A stretch of DNA of 64,000 bases. It comes from Deltaproteobacteria bacterium. Lineage in GTDB: Bacteria > UBA10199 > JACPAL01 > JACOUP01. The position numbers and the translations under genes are program-made. Positions 15,763 to 25,151 of the stretch are shown here, piece after piece. Position 1 is the first letter of the stretch, and each line of letters begins with the position of its first letter. The notes below the pieces were generated by a model. That model saw nothing but the letters and a program-made list of their open reading frames with translations, was not told where the DNA came from and did no database searches. The stretch is from NCBI GenBank assembly GCA_016177765.1, contig JACOUP010000008.1:767165-831164 (forward strand). The letters are read 5' to 3'.

Positions 15763-16851
15763 ATGACGAGTCCTGTCGGTATAGCACCCCCTTTCAGGGA
15801 AAAAGTGACCAATGTTCTTATCGGTGAACTCCTGATGGAGCCGGCGGCGGTCCGGGAACTCCTTGCGGATGGGGAGATAACCCCGTCCGAGTTGTTTGAT
15901 TTCCACCGGCAAATCCTGGTCTTTCCCTCCTCACGCCATCTCGTCAAGACGAAGGCCTCCCGGATTTTTGATGACTCGTTCTTTCAAAGTGCCGGTTTAA
16001 ACAAAGGATTCTTTAGTGATCTTTATGAAGATACTTTGGAAGAAGCGGCGGATGGGAATGGCCCGAATGGTGAGGCGATTGATAGTGACGAAGAGGTTGA
16101 CCTGTTGCGGACTCACCTCCGTCGGTTTGTTCAGGAGAATAGGCCGGTCGCCCTGCAGGCCCTCGATCGGGCGATGGGTTACTGGGCTGAAGAGGCGGTA
16201 CAAAAGGGGAATATTACGGTTCGTCAGTTGCCGGGGAGTGTGATTCAGGCGAGGGTGGTGAAAAAGGCCCCGATCGATATCAACCCCCTTAAGGATGTTT
16301 TCTACGACCGGATGGTTGAACTGATGCCACGGTATGCTTCCGAACTCTTTGCCCGTGTAGAAAAGGTGACCTTGCCCCCTTTGACCCCGGAAGACGAGGA
16401 AAGGGAAAGAGTCCACCTGATTCGAGGAGGGATGACCGTTTATGAAGAGGCGTATGTCCCCCTTCTCCCCAATAGGGAGCTCTATGCCCATATCACCCTC
16501 GAGGAGCAGAGATCAGGGGGTGGGAGGAGGAGAGTCACGATTACGATGAGGCGATTGACCCCGGATCAGGAGCGGCTTTACCGGTTAAAACCGTTGGAAC
16601 ATGAAGTAAACTCTGTTGAGGGACAGATTGTTTTGACGGAACAGGCGGATGGGGAGACAGAATTTATCTTTGAGGTGAAAACAAACCCCAATTTGTCCTG
16701 GGTCCCTGATGGGGTGATCGGTTCCTTTGCCTTTGGTATTCCGGGGCAGTTGTTGGCCTCCTCTCGCACCACCCTGAAGGGGATTATCCACGAGGCCTAT
16801 TGGCAGGAATGCCTTGTGCCTCAAGCCCCGAACCCCGCTTGTTTTGAATAA
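15763..16851 (+). CDS. Unrecognised protein, C-terminal half possibly START/SRPBCC-like
   Basis: About 362 residues, soluble, without signal peptide. The ATG at 15763 follows GAGGGG at four bases; earlier starts (ATG 15751, TTG 15694) would add residues unlike the rest. Residues ~60-110 are helical and acidic. The C-terminal third (VEGQIVLTEQADGETEFIFEV, then PNLSWVPDGVIGSFAFGIPGQ) has the rhythm of an SRPBCC/START lipid-binding fold, with an antiparallel sheet and a final long helix. This is a weak structural guess. It shares the Pro-containing, Arg/Glu-rich style of the giant gene at 1776. Confidence 0.55.
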   Translation: MTSPVGIAPPFREKVTNVLIGELLMEPAAVRELLADGEITPSELFDFHRQILVFPSSRHLVKTKASRIFDDSFFQSAGLNKGFFSDLYEDTLEEAADGNGPNGEAIDSDEEVDLLRTHLRRFVQENRPVALQALDRAMGYWAEEAVQKGNITVRQLPGSVIQARVVKKAPIDINPLKDVFYDRMVELMPRYASELFARVEKVTLPPLTPEDEERERVHLIRGGMTVYEEAYVPLLPNRELYAHITLEEQRSGGGRRRVTITMRRLTPDQERLYRLKPLEHEVNSVEGQIVLTEQADGETEFIFEVKTNPNLSWVPDGVIGSFAFGIPGQLLASSRTTLKGIIHEAYWQECLVPQAPNPACFE

Positions 16852-16877
16852 AGGAAAGTGGTAGGCTTAAACCCGCC

Positions 16878-17816
16878 TTGAAGATTCTCCAAAGAGTGAA
16901 GACTTTCTTCACCCAGACCCTCTGGGAGATGGATACCCCTATCCTTCGGTGGTACCGTCGTATCCCGATCTATCTGGCCAGGCTGGTGGCCACGGTCGTG
17001 AAGGGGTACCGGCAAAACAAGATCCCGGTGAGGGCCACCGCCCTGGCCTACACCACCCTTATTTCCATTGTCCCATTTTTGGCGGTCACCTTCTCCCTTT
17101 TTAAGGCGTTCGGTGGCCTGAACCAGGCGATGGAGCCGATCAAGAGGTTTGTCCTCTCCAATCTGGCGACCGGCACCGGGGATGCCGCTATTACCTACCT
17201 CGACCAGTTCATCGAAAATTTCCGGAGCGGTGCCGTCGGGCTGGTCGGTTTTATGCTTCTCATCCTGTCGGTCATCTCGGTGCTGGCGACTATTGAGCAG
17301 GCCTTCAATGATATCTGGGGAATCCCAAAGAGCCGGACCTTTATCCGGCGGTTTACCTCCTATTGGACAATCATCACAATCGGGCCGGTCCTTCTCGGGA
17401 TCTCCCTCTCACTGACCGGGGCGTTGCAGAGTAGCCGGCTGGTCAATGATATCCTGTCCTTGAGCGGGGCCCAGCGGTTTCTCATTGCCAAGATCCCCTG
17501 GCTGGTCACGTTCGGGATGTTTACGGCCCTTTACCTGATTATGCCGAACACCAAAGTCCGTGTCCGCTCCGCCCTCCTGGGAGGGATAATCGGGGGGAGC
17601 CTCTGGGAAGTGGCCAAATGGGGTTACACCCTTTATGCCACACAGGTTGTCAGCACTTATAAGGTGTATGGCTCCCTGGGGATGGTGCCGATTTTTCTGG
17701 TCTGGATCTATTATACCTGGGTGGTCGTCCTGGTGGGAGCCCTCGTGGCCTTTGCCAATGAACACCTCCATCAGCTGAAGGGTGATTCACCCAAGGGTGG
17801 TTCACCCAAGGCTTAA
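16878..17816 (+). CDS. yihY: YihY/BrkB family inner-membrane protein
   Basis: A 312-residue protein with about six membrane segments and the family signatures VRATALAYTTLISIVPFLAV and FNDIWGIPKSR. Late helices contain MPNTKVRVRSALLGG and YKVYGSLGMVPIFLVW. Often mislabelled ribonuclease BN; the true RNase BN is a different protein, and this family has no established biochemical role. The start appears to be TTG at 16878, with an ATG at 16929 as alternative. The C-terminal 12 residues (GDSPKGGSPKA) are encoded by two tandem units of the dispersed hairpin element. Its stop overlaps the convergent dtxR-like stop by four bases. Confidence 0.87.
   Translation: MKILQRVKTFFTQTLWEMDTPILRWYRRIPIYLARLVATVVKGYRQNKIPVRATALAYTTLISIVPFLAVTFSLFKAFGGLNQAMEPIKRFVLSNLATGTGDAAITYLDQFIENFRSGAVGLVGFMLLILSVISVLATIEQAFNDIWGIPKSRTFIRRFTSYWTIITIGPVLLGISLSLTGALQSSRLVNDILSLSGAQRFLIAKIPWLVTFGMFTALYLIMPNTKVRVRSALLGGIIGGSLWEVAKWGYTLYATQVVSTYKVYGSLGMVPIFLVWIYYTWVVVLVGALVAFANEHLHQLKGDSPKGGSPKA
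17780..17810 (+). repeat. Dispersed hairpin element, two tandem units
   Basis: GGGTGATTCACCCAA followed directly by GGGTGGTTCACCCAA. Both are 15 bp with 5-bp arms GGGTG/CACCC and loops ATT and GTT. Read as GDSPKGGSPK at the end of the YihY-family protein. Confidence 0.8.
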
Positions 17817-18496
17817 ACCTTCTTGACGTAGATATCCCTGACAACCTCGGCATCGAGCGCCACATCGGTCTCGCCGCATTGAATGACGTACGAAGGTTTC
17901 TTCTGGTGAATCCGAATAAGACCTCCTGGCATAATGCCCAACACCGCGAGGCGGTCCAGCCGGCGGTGATTTTCCGGCGTCATGAAGACGATCTTATAAT
18001 GATCAGCCACGGAGGCCTCGGAAAGGGGGATCACAAAAGGGGCGATGTCCCGTTTGAATTCAGAACAACAGGGGCCGTGGGGGATCGGCCTCCCGTGGGG
18101 ACAGGTGGGAGGATGCCCCAGGAACGAGCAGACGGCACTGACGGCCTCTTCAGTCAAAACTGCCGGGTGTTCCAGTTCACAGGCCTCCCGCTCCCAAACA
18201 GCTTCGCTGGTTTTTAATACGTCTGCGAAGAGACGCTCTGCAAGACGATGACGCCGAATGATGGCCGAGGCCTCTTTTTCACCGGCAGGCGTCAGGAGCA
18301 CATTTTCCCCCTGTATCCGGATCAGTTTTTCGTTAGCAAGGGCTTGCAACCATCGCTCTCCCTCTTCAATCGGTGTATTTTCGAGGAGTGATGATCGATT
18401 TTCATACCCCTGCTCCCGCTGGGTCCAGACCCTTTCCAGGAGCTCGTCCATCTCATGGGGGCGTGTGACCGCCTCGCCGCATTTAAGAGATTTCAT
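17813..18496 (-). CDS. DtxR-family metalloregulator with C-terminal FeoA/SH3 domain
   Basis: 227 residues. Residues ~15-75 form a winged helix with LLTPAGEKEASAIIRRHRLAER (dimerisation start). The metal residues of DtxR/MntR proteins follow (HRLAERLFADVL, the ACELEH Cys-Glu-His cluster and CSFLGHPPTCPHGRPIP). Residues ~150-227 are a FeoA-type SH3 domain (RLDRLAVLGIMPGGLIRI). A ferrous-iron or manganese-sensing repressor is likely. It is third in an operon with feoB and a zinc-ribbon protein, starting by an ATGA overlap. No separate feoA is present, so the SH3 domain may substitute for it; this is inference. Confidence 0.85.
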   Translation of the reverse strand: MKSLKCGEAVTRPHEMDELLERVWTQREQGYENRSSLLENTPIEEGERWLQALANEKLIRIQGENVLLTPAGEKEASAIIRRHRLAERLFADVLKTSEAVWEREACELEHPAVLTEEAVSAVCSFLGHPPTCPHGRPIPHGPCCSEFKRDIAPFVIPLSEASVADHYKIVFMTPENHRRLDRLAVLGIMPGGLIRIHQKKPSYVIQCGETDVALDAEVVRDIYVKKV

Positions 18497-18684
18497 TGAG
18501 GATGCTTCTCCTTCCTTTTCCTGAATCGCCTAAAAAGTTTCATCAAAAAGTCAGCGATCACGGATCGCTCGACAAATTCATACCCGCAGTTAGGGCACTT
18601 GATCATGGTACAGCCATCGGTCAGGCCACAGCCATGGCAAGCCCCTTTGTCATCAAAATTATACTGACATAAAGGACAAGTCAT
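18493..18684 (-). CDS. Small cysteine-rich zinc-ribbon protein in the feo operon
   Basis: 63 residues with CPLC near the N-terminus, CHGCGL in the middle and CPNC later, enough for one or two zinc or iron sites. A basic C-terminal helix (LMKLFRRFRKRKEKH) follows. It overlaps feoB by TAATG and the DtxR-like gene by ATGA, so all three are coupled. Similar small Cys-rich proteins accompany feoB in other bacteria, possibly as FeoC-like partners; the role here is unproven. Confidence 0.75.
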   Translation of the reverse strand: MTCPLCQYNFDDKGACHGCGLTDGCTMIKCPNCGYEFVERSVIADFLMKLFRRFRKRKEKHPQ

Positions 18685-20642
18685 TAGAAGACCCTCAGCC
18701 CCCAGTTTAAGACACCCCCCACGAAAAAGGCAAACGGGTAGATGAAACCGACGATCGCCAGCATCGTTTTCACCCCCCTCTCTTTAAGAATCATCAAGGT
18801 ATTGGCAAGGCAAGGGACAAAGAGGGTCATCACGATGAGTGAAATAATCGCCTGAACGACACTGAGACGACCCTGTCCGAAGAGGTCAAAAAAACGGGTT
18901 GCCCCGTAATCCCGTCTCAAGAACCCCACAAGAAAGGCCTCGGTTGCCTCCTTGGGGAGATCCAAAAATCCCTCAACAATGGGGGAGGCCAGATTTTGAA
19001 TTTTTGGGAGAAGAGACAGCTTGTCCAAAAAAAACAAAAAGAGGGTTCCGATAATAAAAAGGGGGACTACCTCTTTAAGGTACCATTCCAGTCGGGCCAT
19101 GGTTTTGGTCAGGATGTTGGCGAGCGTCGGCTTTCGGATCGGGGGGATCTCCATCATGAAGTCTGAGCTTCCTCCGGGGAGGATCTGTGCCGACAAAAAT
19201 CCGACCAGGATCAGGGCACCTCCCACCACCCCCAACCAAAGGAAAGTGGCCCAGAGGGGGAGGGCGGCGAGCATCGCCAGGACGATCCCCAACTGGGCGG
19301 AACAGGGAACCCCCAAGGCAAGGAGGAGTGTCAAAATAATCCGTTCTTTTTGGGTGTCCATAATCCGTGCGGTCATTGTTGCCATCGTGTCACAACCAAG
19401 ACCCAGGACCATCGGGACCACCGCCTTGCCGTTCAGGCCGATCATCCGGAAGATCCGGTTGAGCATGACCGCCAGTCGGGGGAGGTAGCCGGAGTCTTCC
19501 ATCAGGCTAAAGGCCATGAAGAAGGTGATCACGATCGGCAAGATGATAGCGAGGGCGTAGGTCAGCGCCATCGTTATGATTCCAAACTCCCCGACAAAGA
19601 GGTCACGAAGGAATGGGGAAAACGAAAATATTTTTGAAAAAAGGGTGATGGACCAGGGATTGAGAAATTTTCCGAAAAGGCCATTTTCCAGCCAACCCAC
19701 CGCCGTCTGGGCCCCGAATTGACCGACAAATTCGTAAATGAGAAAGAGAATCGTTGCGAGAACGGGAAGCCCCCAGAGGGGGTGCATCGCCATCCGGCCA
19801 ACCCAGGAGGCCCATCCTTCCCGACGAGAATCTTCCTGCCTCACAATGACCGATAGCAGTTCTTCGGCGGATCGGAGCCTCTGGCGGTTGATAATATAAG
19901 CGAGAGGCTCGCTGTAGCGGCGCGCCAATTCCCCGCGAATCTGTTCCAGGGAGTCAATGGCGGTATCACTCAGTTTGGCAAGCCACCCTTTCAGACTTTT
20001 GTCCCCCGAAAGGATCATCAGGGCGACCGCCCTGCGGGAGATAAAAGACTCCGGCAGGAGTCCCTCGAGCCTCTGGATCGCCTGTTCGATCTCTTTGGAG
20101 TAGGAAAAATGGTGGGTGGAGGGTGTCAACGAAAGACTCTTCTTTCGGATCTCCTTTAACCCCTTTTTCTGGATGGCGATAGTCCCGACAACGGGAACCC
20201 CGAGGAGTGAAGAGAGTTTTTCTTTATGAATGGTGATCCCACGTGCCGCCGCCTCATCCTCCATGTTCAAGTCCAGTAAAAAGGGGAGTCCTATTTCGGC
20301 AAGTTGCAAAGAAATAAAGAGGGCCCGGCGGAGGTTTTTGGCATCAGCTACCTGGATAATCCCATCCAGGCGTTCCTCGAGAAGGATGTTTCGGGTAACC
20401 TGCTCGTCTTCGGACATCGGCACCAGACTGTTGATCCCTGGCGTGTCGATGATCTGCACTTCCTTGTTATCGAGACGGGAAACTCCCCGTGAGACCTCCA
20501 CTGTCGTCCCGGGGTAGTTTGAAACGGTGACATAACGGCCGGTCAAAAAGCCAAAAATGACGCTTTTGCCAACATTGGGATTACCAACAAGCGCGATGCG
20601 TGGCAAGGTCTCGGCCGGGATCGTCGTCGGCGTACACTCCAT
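18684..20642 (-). CDS. feoB: Ferrous iron transporter FeoB
   Basis: 652-residue GTP-gated inner-membrane Fe(II) importer. The N-terminal G domain has GNPNVGKS, YPGTTVE and DTPGINSL. The two Gate regions of the membrane half are visible (GYLPRLAVMLNRIFRMIGLNGKAVVPMVLGLGCD around residues 385-420 with its conserved Cys, and LGVPCSAQLG). It is slightly shorter than E. coli FeoB (773), lacking the extended C-terminus. The ATG at 20642 lies 8 bases after a -10 box with no Shine-Dalgarno, so the mRNA is probably leaderless. A Fur box covers the promoter. Confidence 0.95.
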   Translation of the reverse strand: MECTPTTIPAETLPRIALVGNPNVGKSVIFGFLTGRYVTVSNYPGTTVEVSRGVSRLDNKEVQIIDTPGINSLVPMSEDEQVTRNILLEERLDGIIQVADAKNLRRALFISLQLAEIGLPFLLDLNMEDEAAARGITIHKEKLSSLLGVPVVGTIAIQKKGLKEIRKKSLSLTPSTHHFSYSKEIEQAIQRLEGLLPESFISRRAVALMILSGDKSLKGWLAKLSDTAIDSLEQIRGELARRYSEPLAYIINRQRLRSAEELLSVIVRQEDSRREGWASWVGRMAMHPLWGLPVLATILFLIYEFVGQFGAQTAVGWLENGLFGKFLNPWSITLFSKIFSFSPFLRDLFVGEFGIITMALTYALAIILPIVITFFMAFSLMEDSGYLPRLAVMLNRIFRMIGLNGKAVVPMVLGLGCDTMATMTARIMDTQKERIILTLLLALGVPCSAQLGIVLAMLAALPLWATFLWLGVVGGALILVGFLSAQILPGGSSDFMMEIPPIRKPTLANILTKTMARLEWYLKEVVPLFIIGTLFLFFLDKLSLLPKIQNLASPIVEGFLDLPKEATEAFLVGFLRRDYGATRFFDLFGQGRLSVVQAIISLIVMTLFVPCLANTLMILKERGVKTMLAIVGFIYPFAFFVGGVLNWGLRVF

Positions 20643-20646
20643 AACT

Positions 20647-20679
20647 GAAATTGATAATCGTTTTCGATTTTGATGTCAA
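20647..20679 (-). promoter_or_regulatory. feoB promoter overlapped by a Fur box
   Basis: Minus-strand TTGACA (20679-20674), exactly 17 bases, then TATCAA (20656-20651). GAAATTGATAATCGTTTTC on the plus strand (20647-20665) matches the 19-bp Fur consensus at 15 positions and covers the -10 and half the spacer. Iron-loaded Fur should therefore block transcription. Confidence 0.75.
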
Positions 20680-21909
20680 CTACACTTCTTTGTCTGTTTT
20701 GGCGACGCGGGGGGCGGCCGGTTTGGGTTTGCTGGCTTTCTGTTTTTTTTCGGGGGACTTCGAATCGAGGACCATCTTGCGGCTCCGGGAACCTTTGTGA
20801 CGGGCCTTTACCTTCCTTTTTGACTCGTCAACCAGGGCCCACCGCTCACCCTCGGGGGGCGGGTACGGGATCAGCAGGGACCGACCCGGCCGAACAGGAG
20901 AGGCTCCGTTAACCGTTGAAACATAGGTGGGGGGGAGTCCTTCCCTTTTGGCGATCCTGTGCAGGGTCTCCCCCTTTTTGACAACGACGACCTTTTCCGC
21001 GATTCTTTGCTCCGGAGGGAGGGCGGCATAATTTTCCTCGAACCGCCTCGCTGTCCCGGTCGGGAGTTTCAATTCATAGGTTGTGTTCGGGGGGGTCAGC
21101 CAGAGTTTCAATTCAGGGTTGAGCTCTTTGAGCTCTTCGTAGTCTCTTTCGGCAAGGCGGGCGGCGACCCGGAGGTCCATCATTCCGTCGACAAGAACGG
21201 TTTCATGGTCCAGCGGTTCCTCATAATTGAGCTGTTTGAAACCGAACTTCTTGGGATTCTTGGCGATCAACGCCGCCGCAATCATCTTCGGGACATAATT
21301 TTTTGTCTCGGCCCTGAGATAGGGGTGTCCGGCCACCTCCCAGAAATCGAGGGTGTCATAACGCCGGATCGCCCGGCCGACTTTCCCTTCACCGGCATTG
21401 TAAGCGGCCATGGCAAGATACCAGTCGTTAAACAGGGCGTAGAGGTCCCTGAGGTACAGGGAAGCGGCGAGGGTCGCCTTTTTGGGATCCCTTCGTTCAT
21501 CAACCCAGGCATTCGCCTTGAGCCCGTAGCGCACCCCTGTCCGGTACATAAACTGCCAAGTCCCGCTAGCCCTCGCCCTGGAGAAGGCCCTTGGATTAAA
21601 ACCGGACTCGATGAGGGCGACATAGACCAGGTCGGAAGGGAGGCCCTGTTCTTTAAAAATCGCCCGCATCATCGGCAGGTATTTATGGGACCGTTCCAGA
21701 TAGAGTGCAAACCGTTCCCGCCCCGCCCCCTGGAAAAAATCAAGCCAGCCCTGGACCTTATCGTTCATGACGATCGGGATATCAAAGTCCGCTACCCTGG
21801 AGTGGTCCGTTCTATGGGCTGTTTCGGGGGATTTGGACGCCCCGGAACAACCGGCCAGGAAAAGGAAGGCAAAAGCGGCTAATCCCAGGAATTGATTCCG
21901 TGTTTTCAT
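20680..21909 (-). CDS. mltD: MltD-type membrane-bound lytic murein transglycosylase with LysM
   Basis: About 409 residues. A lipoprotein signal peptide ends in the lipobox LAGC, predicting an outer-membrane anchor. Residues ~85-225 are an SLT domain with the catalytic Glu in ALIESGFNP, followed by SGTWQFM and AYNAGEGKV. A LysM repeat (VVKKGETLHRIAKREGL) binds peptidoglycan, and the C-terminus is a Lys-rich tail. It cleaves MurNAc-GlcNAc bonds to anhydro-MurNAc. ATG at 21909 follows GGGGAGAG; a GTG six bases earlier is possible. It lies directly after ftsZ on the same strand, 61 bp apart. Confidence 0.93.
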   Translation of the reverse strand: MKTRNQFLGLAAFAFLFLAGCSGASKSPETAHRTDHSRVADFDIPIVMNDKVQGWLDFFQGAGRERFALYLERSHKYLPMMRAIFKEQGLPSDLVYVALIESGFNPRAFSRARASGTWQFMYRTGVRYGLKANAWVDERRDPKKATLAASLYLRDLYALFNDWYLAMAAYNAGEGKVGRAIRRYDTLDFWEVAGHPYLRAETKNYVPKMIAAALIAKNPKKFGFKQLNYEEPLDHETVLVDGMMDLRVAARLAERDYEELKELNPELKLWLTPPNTTYELKLPTGTARRFEENYAALPPEQRIAEKVVVVKKGETLHRIAKREGLPPTYVSTVNGASPVRPGRSLLIPYPPPEGERWALVDESKRKVKARHKGSRSRKMVLDSKSPEKKQKASKPKPAAPRVAKTDKEV

Positions 21910-21970
21910 AGTCACTCTCCCCTTGAATATAACGTTCGTCGGCCCTTCCTGTCAAATATAATAAGGCTCG

Positions 21971-23143
21971 CTAGTCCGCATGCTTTCTCAAAAATGTTGG
22001 GACGTCATATTCATCCTCCCCCGTTTCGGTTATTCCGATCTCCTGGGCGATCTTCTTGATATCAATCACTCCCCCAACCCCTCCGGTCTGCCTTGGGACC
22101 GCCGGTGTGACGGATTTCAAACGGGCTGGCGGCTGGATTGAAGAAAGAGAGACCTTCTTTGCTTGAAAAGAAGTCCCCTTATTGAAGCCGGTGGCGATCA
22201 CCGTGACGAGAACATCATCCCCCATCCCTTCGTGGATGACAGACCCAAAGATGATATTGGCCTCAGGATCCGCCTCTTCCTGGATCAGTTTGGCCGCCTC
22301 GTTGACCTCGTAGAGGGTTAAGTTTTTCCCACCGGTGATATTGATCAGGATGCCGGTGGCCCCGGTGATCGACATGTTTTCCAAAAGCGGCGATGAAATG
22401 GCCCGTGTGGCGGCTTCAACGGCACGGTTCTCTCCGGACGCAACACCGGTCCCCATGACGGCCATCCCCATCTCTCCCATGATGGTGCGGATGTCGGCAA
22501 AATCGAGGTTGATCAGGCCATGGATCAGGATCAGGTCGGAAATGCCGCGGACCGCCTGAAAGAGGACTTCATCGGCCTTGCGGAAGGCCTCCAGCATGGT
22601 GGTCTCTTTTCCGGCAAGGGTGAGGAGTCTCTCATTGGGAATAATGATCAGACTATCCGCCGATTCCTTTAACTCTTCCATCCCCTGCTCGGCAAAACGG
22701 GCCCGACGCCTTCCTTCAAAGGCGAACGGTTTGGTGACGACGCCCACCGTCAGGGCGCCGCAATCCCTGGCGATGCGTGCGATGACAGGAGCGGCCCCTG
22801 TGCCGGTACCTCCCCCCATCCCGGCGGTGATGAAGACCATGTCGGCCCCCTGGAGCGCTTCAGTGATCTCTGCCTCGTTTTCGATCGCAGCGGAACGGCC
22901 GATGTCCGGATTCGCCCCGGCCCCGAGACCACGAGTCAGTTCCTTTCCCATCTGGATCTTGTGGCCGGCCAGCGAGGCCCCAAGAGCTTGTTTATCGGTA
23001 TTGGCGGCGATAAATTCGACACCGGAGAGACCCGACTGGATCATGGTATTGATGGCGTTCCCGCCGCTACCACCGACACCCACTACTTTTATATTGGCGC
23101 CTCGAATGACTTCTTTTTCCTGCTCAGGAATAATTTCAAACAT
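21971..23143 (-). CDS. ftsZ: Cell division protein FtsZ
   Basis: 390-residue tubulin-like GTPase that polymerises into the Z ring. [13 protein letters not shown] at the N-terminus and the tubulin signature [10 protein letters not shown] bind nucleotide; [11 protein letters not shown] is the T7 catalytic loop. The C-terminal conserved peptide DVPTFLRK, which binds FtsA and other partners, is preceded by a ~50-residue linker. A GAGG-type ribosome site lies in the 30-bp gap after ftsA. Confidence 0.98.
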   Translation of the reverse strand: MFEIIPEQEKEVIRGANIKVVGVGGSGGNAINTMIQSGLSGVEFIAANTDKQALGASLAGHKIQMGKELTRGLGAGANPDIGRSAAIENEAEITEALQGADMVFITAGMGGGTGTGAAPVIARIARDCGALTVGVVTKPFAFEGRRRARFAEQGMEELKESADSLIIIPNERLLTLAGKETTMLEAFRKADEVLFQAVRGISDLILIHGLINLDFADIRTIMGEMGMAVMGTGVASGENRAVEAATRAISSPLLENMSITGATGILINITGGKNLTLYEVNEAAKLIQEEADPEANIIFGSVIHEGMGDDVLVTVIATGFNKGTSFQAKKVSLSSIQPPARLKSVTPAVPRQTGGVGGVIDIKKIAQEIGITETGEDEYDVPTFLRKHAD

Positions 23144-23173
23144 GGTTTTTTGCCTCCTTATTTTAAAGATTAA

Positions 23174-24400
23174 TTAAAATATCTCCCCCAACCATTCTTT
23201 CATCCGATCTTTTACCTTATTGTAGACATTGTTGTCGCGAATCCGGAATTTCCGGTTGGCCATATGTTGGCTTCCATAGAGGACCAGGCCGACGCCGGTC
23301 GCATACATCGGGCTCTTGACCACCTCTACCAGCCCGCCGATCCCGCGCGGTATGCCGCGTCGGACCGGCAGGTTAAAGACCTGTTCCGCCAGCTCCGGCA
23401 TCCCCTCCATCAGGGTACTCCCGCCGGTCAGGACGATCCCTGAGGCGATCAAATCTTCGTAGCCTGATTTGGTGATCTCCTGACGGACCAGGTTGAAGAC
23501 CTCTTCAACACGCGGTTCGATAATCTCCGACAAGATCTGGCGGGAGAGAATCCGATCGCTTCGCCCTCCGACGGACGGCACCTCGATCGTCTCTTCCTTC
23601 CGCACCATGGAAGAAAGGGCACAGCCGTACTTCTGCTTGATCTTTTCCGCTTCTGCGGCGGGCGTCCTCAGACCCACGGCAATATCATTAGTCATGTGGT
23701 TGCCGCCGAGTGAAAGGACCGAGGTGTAGACCACACTGCCTCCGGAAAAGATGGCGATGTCGGTAGTACCCCCGCCGATGTCGATCAGGGCGACTCCAAG
23801 CTCCCTCTCCTCTTGAGTCAGTGTCGCCTCGGCGCTAGCGAGCTGCTCCAGGATGATGTCATTCACGTTCAATCCGGCCCGGTTGGCGCATTTGACAATG
23901 TTCTGGGCGGAGGTGACCGCTGCCGTGACGATATGAACCTTGGCCTCCAAACGAACGCCACTCATCCCGATCGGGTCATGGATCCCATCCTGCTCATCGA
24001 TGATAAATTCCTGAGGGATGACATGAATGACTTCCCGGTCGAGGGGAATGACTACCGCCTGTGCGGCATCGATAACCCTTTCTATGTCCGTTTGCTGGAC
24101 CTCGCGTTCTTTGATGGCGACAATCCCGTGGCTGTTGATGCCGCGGATATGACCGCCGGCAATACCGGTATAGACCGAGGTGATTTCGGAACCAGCCATC
24201 ATTTCGGCCTCTTCCACGGCCCGTTTGATTGATTCCACCGTGCTCTCAATATTGATGACGACCCCCTTGCGAAGGCCGCGGGACGGGTGAGAACCGATCC
24301 CGATGATATCGATTCCATCGTCTGTCAATTGACCGACGATGGCGCAGATCTTGGTCGTGCCTATGTCAAGGCCAACCACGCGATCTTCTTTCTTAGGCAT
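23174..24400 (-). CDS. ftsA: Cell division protein FtsA
   Basis: About 408 residues; an actin-fold ATPase that tethers FtsZ to the membrane and recruits the divisome. VVGLDIGTTK is the phosphate-1 motif, LIDIGGGTTDIAIF the phosphate-2 motif and GIVLTGGSTLMEGM the adenosine motif. The last 17 residues (NKVKDRMKEWLGEIF) form the amphipathic membrane-binding helix. The ATG at 24400 has GGGAGGA seven bases upstream and overlaps ftsQ by 8 bases; the longer frame to 24448 lacks family similarity. Confidence 0.97.
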   Translation of the reverse strand: MPKKEDRVVGLDIGTTKICAIVGQLTDDGIDIIGIGSHPSRGLRKGVVINIESTVESIKRAVEEAEMMAGSEITSVYTGIAGGHIRGINSHGIVAIKEREVQQTDIERVIDAAQAVVIPLDREVIHVIPQEFIIDEQDGIHDPIGMSGVRLEAKVHIVTAAVTSAQNIVKCANRAGLNVNDIILEQLASAEATLTQEERELGVALIDIGGGTTDIAIFSGGSVVYTSVLSLGGNHMTNDIAVGLRTPAAEAEKIKQKYGCALSSMVRKEETIEVPSVGGRSDRILSRQILSEIIEPRVEEVFNLVRQEITKSGYEDLIASGIVLTGGSTLMEGMPELAEQVFNLPVRRGIPRGIGGLVEVVKSPMYATGVGLVLYGSQHMANRKFRIRDNNVYNKVKDRMKEWLGEIF

Positions 24401-25151
24401 CTTGCTTCCTCCCTTCGGTTTGAGTAGTTCTGGTTTTAACAAAAACACGTTTGTTGTAGGTCATGTCGACGAATTGTGGCCTGTTTTCTCCCCTTCTTGA
24501 CAGGGTGGCGCCAACCTTCTCCCACTGGGCAAGCCTTTTGTTTAAATTCTCCTGCCCGAAAAGGATTCTGAAGGAGGGGCGGAGGGTGTAGACCGAAAAT
24601 CCTTCCGAGGGGTCCCAATGGAGTTCCGAAATCCCAAAGGTGCGGGAGGCTGTTGTTTTTTGATAATCGGTCAGGAAAGAAACCGCCTGATTTAACAATT
24701 CGGACCCATTGGGCTCAAGCCCGGTGAGTACCGGGTAATTAGTAAAATCCTCGGAGGTGAGTTTCTTGAAAATCGTTCCCTCCGGGCTGACGTAGAACCA
24801 GTTGCCGAAAAATACCAGGGCGACCGGTTCTTGCTCCTTAACTTCGATATAAAGGCGTCCGGGGTATCGTTTGAGGAGGGAAACTTCTTTGATCCAGCTG
24901 AAGCGGTGGAGATTCTCCTCGATCCCTGAGAGGCGTAGGGTCAAAAGGTTGGCTCCGAGCTGGATGCCGGAGAGTTTGAGGATCTCTTCTTCGGTGAGGT
25001 GAGGGGTCGCTTCACGGATCACCACTTCACGGAGGGTGAAGAAGTTCCGTGAGGCCTGCCGTCCCCCGAGGACTAAAAGGATCAGAATGATCGGGGCCGC
25101 CATGATCCATGATCTTTTTCTCAACGTCGCTAGTGTCGTCTTCTTTCTCAT
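24393..25151 (-). CDS. ftsQ: Cell division protein FtsQ
   Basis: 252-residue bitopic inner-membrane protein linking early and late divisome parts through the periplasm. A cytoplasmic basic tail and one membrane helix (residues ~15-30) precede the POTRA domain (TLREVVIREATPHLTEEEILKLSG, cited in part) and the beta domain (KRYPGRLYIEVKEQEPVA). Its start overlaps ddl by ATGA. Confidence 0.93.
   Translation of the reverse strand: MRKKTTLATLRKRSWIMAAPIILILLVLGGRQASRNFFTLREVVIREATPHLTEEEILKLSGIQLGANLLTLRLSGIEENLHRFSWIKEVSLLKRYPGRLYIEVKEQEPVALVFFGNWFYVSPEGTIFKKLTSEDFTNYPVLTGLEPNGSELLNQAVSFLTDYQKTTASRTFGISELHWDPSEGFSVYTLRPSFRILFGQENLNKRLAQWEKVGATLSRRGENRPQFVDMTYNKRVFVKTRTTQTEGRKQDA

Noticed and set aside
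16878-17816. Ribonuclease BN
   Set aside because: The YihY family was historically mislabelled rbn; its sequence is a polytopic membrane protein without nuclease motifs.
22578-23177. 199-residue open frame on the strand opposite ftsZ
   Set aside because: It is antisense to a certain gene, has no family similarity and its bias mirrors the ftsZ codon pattern.
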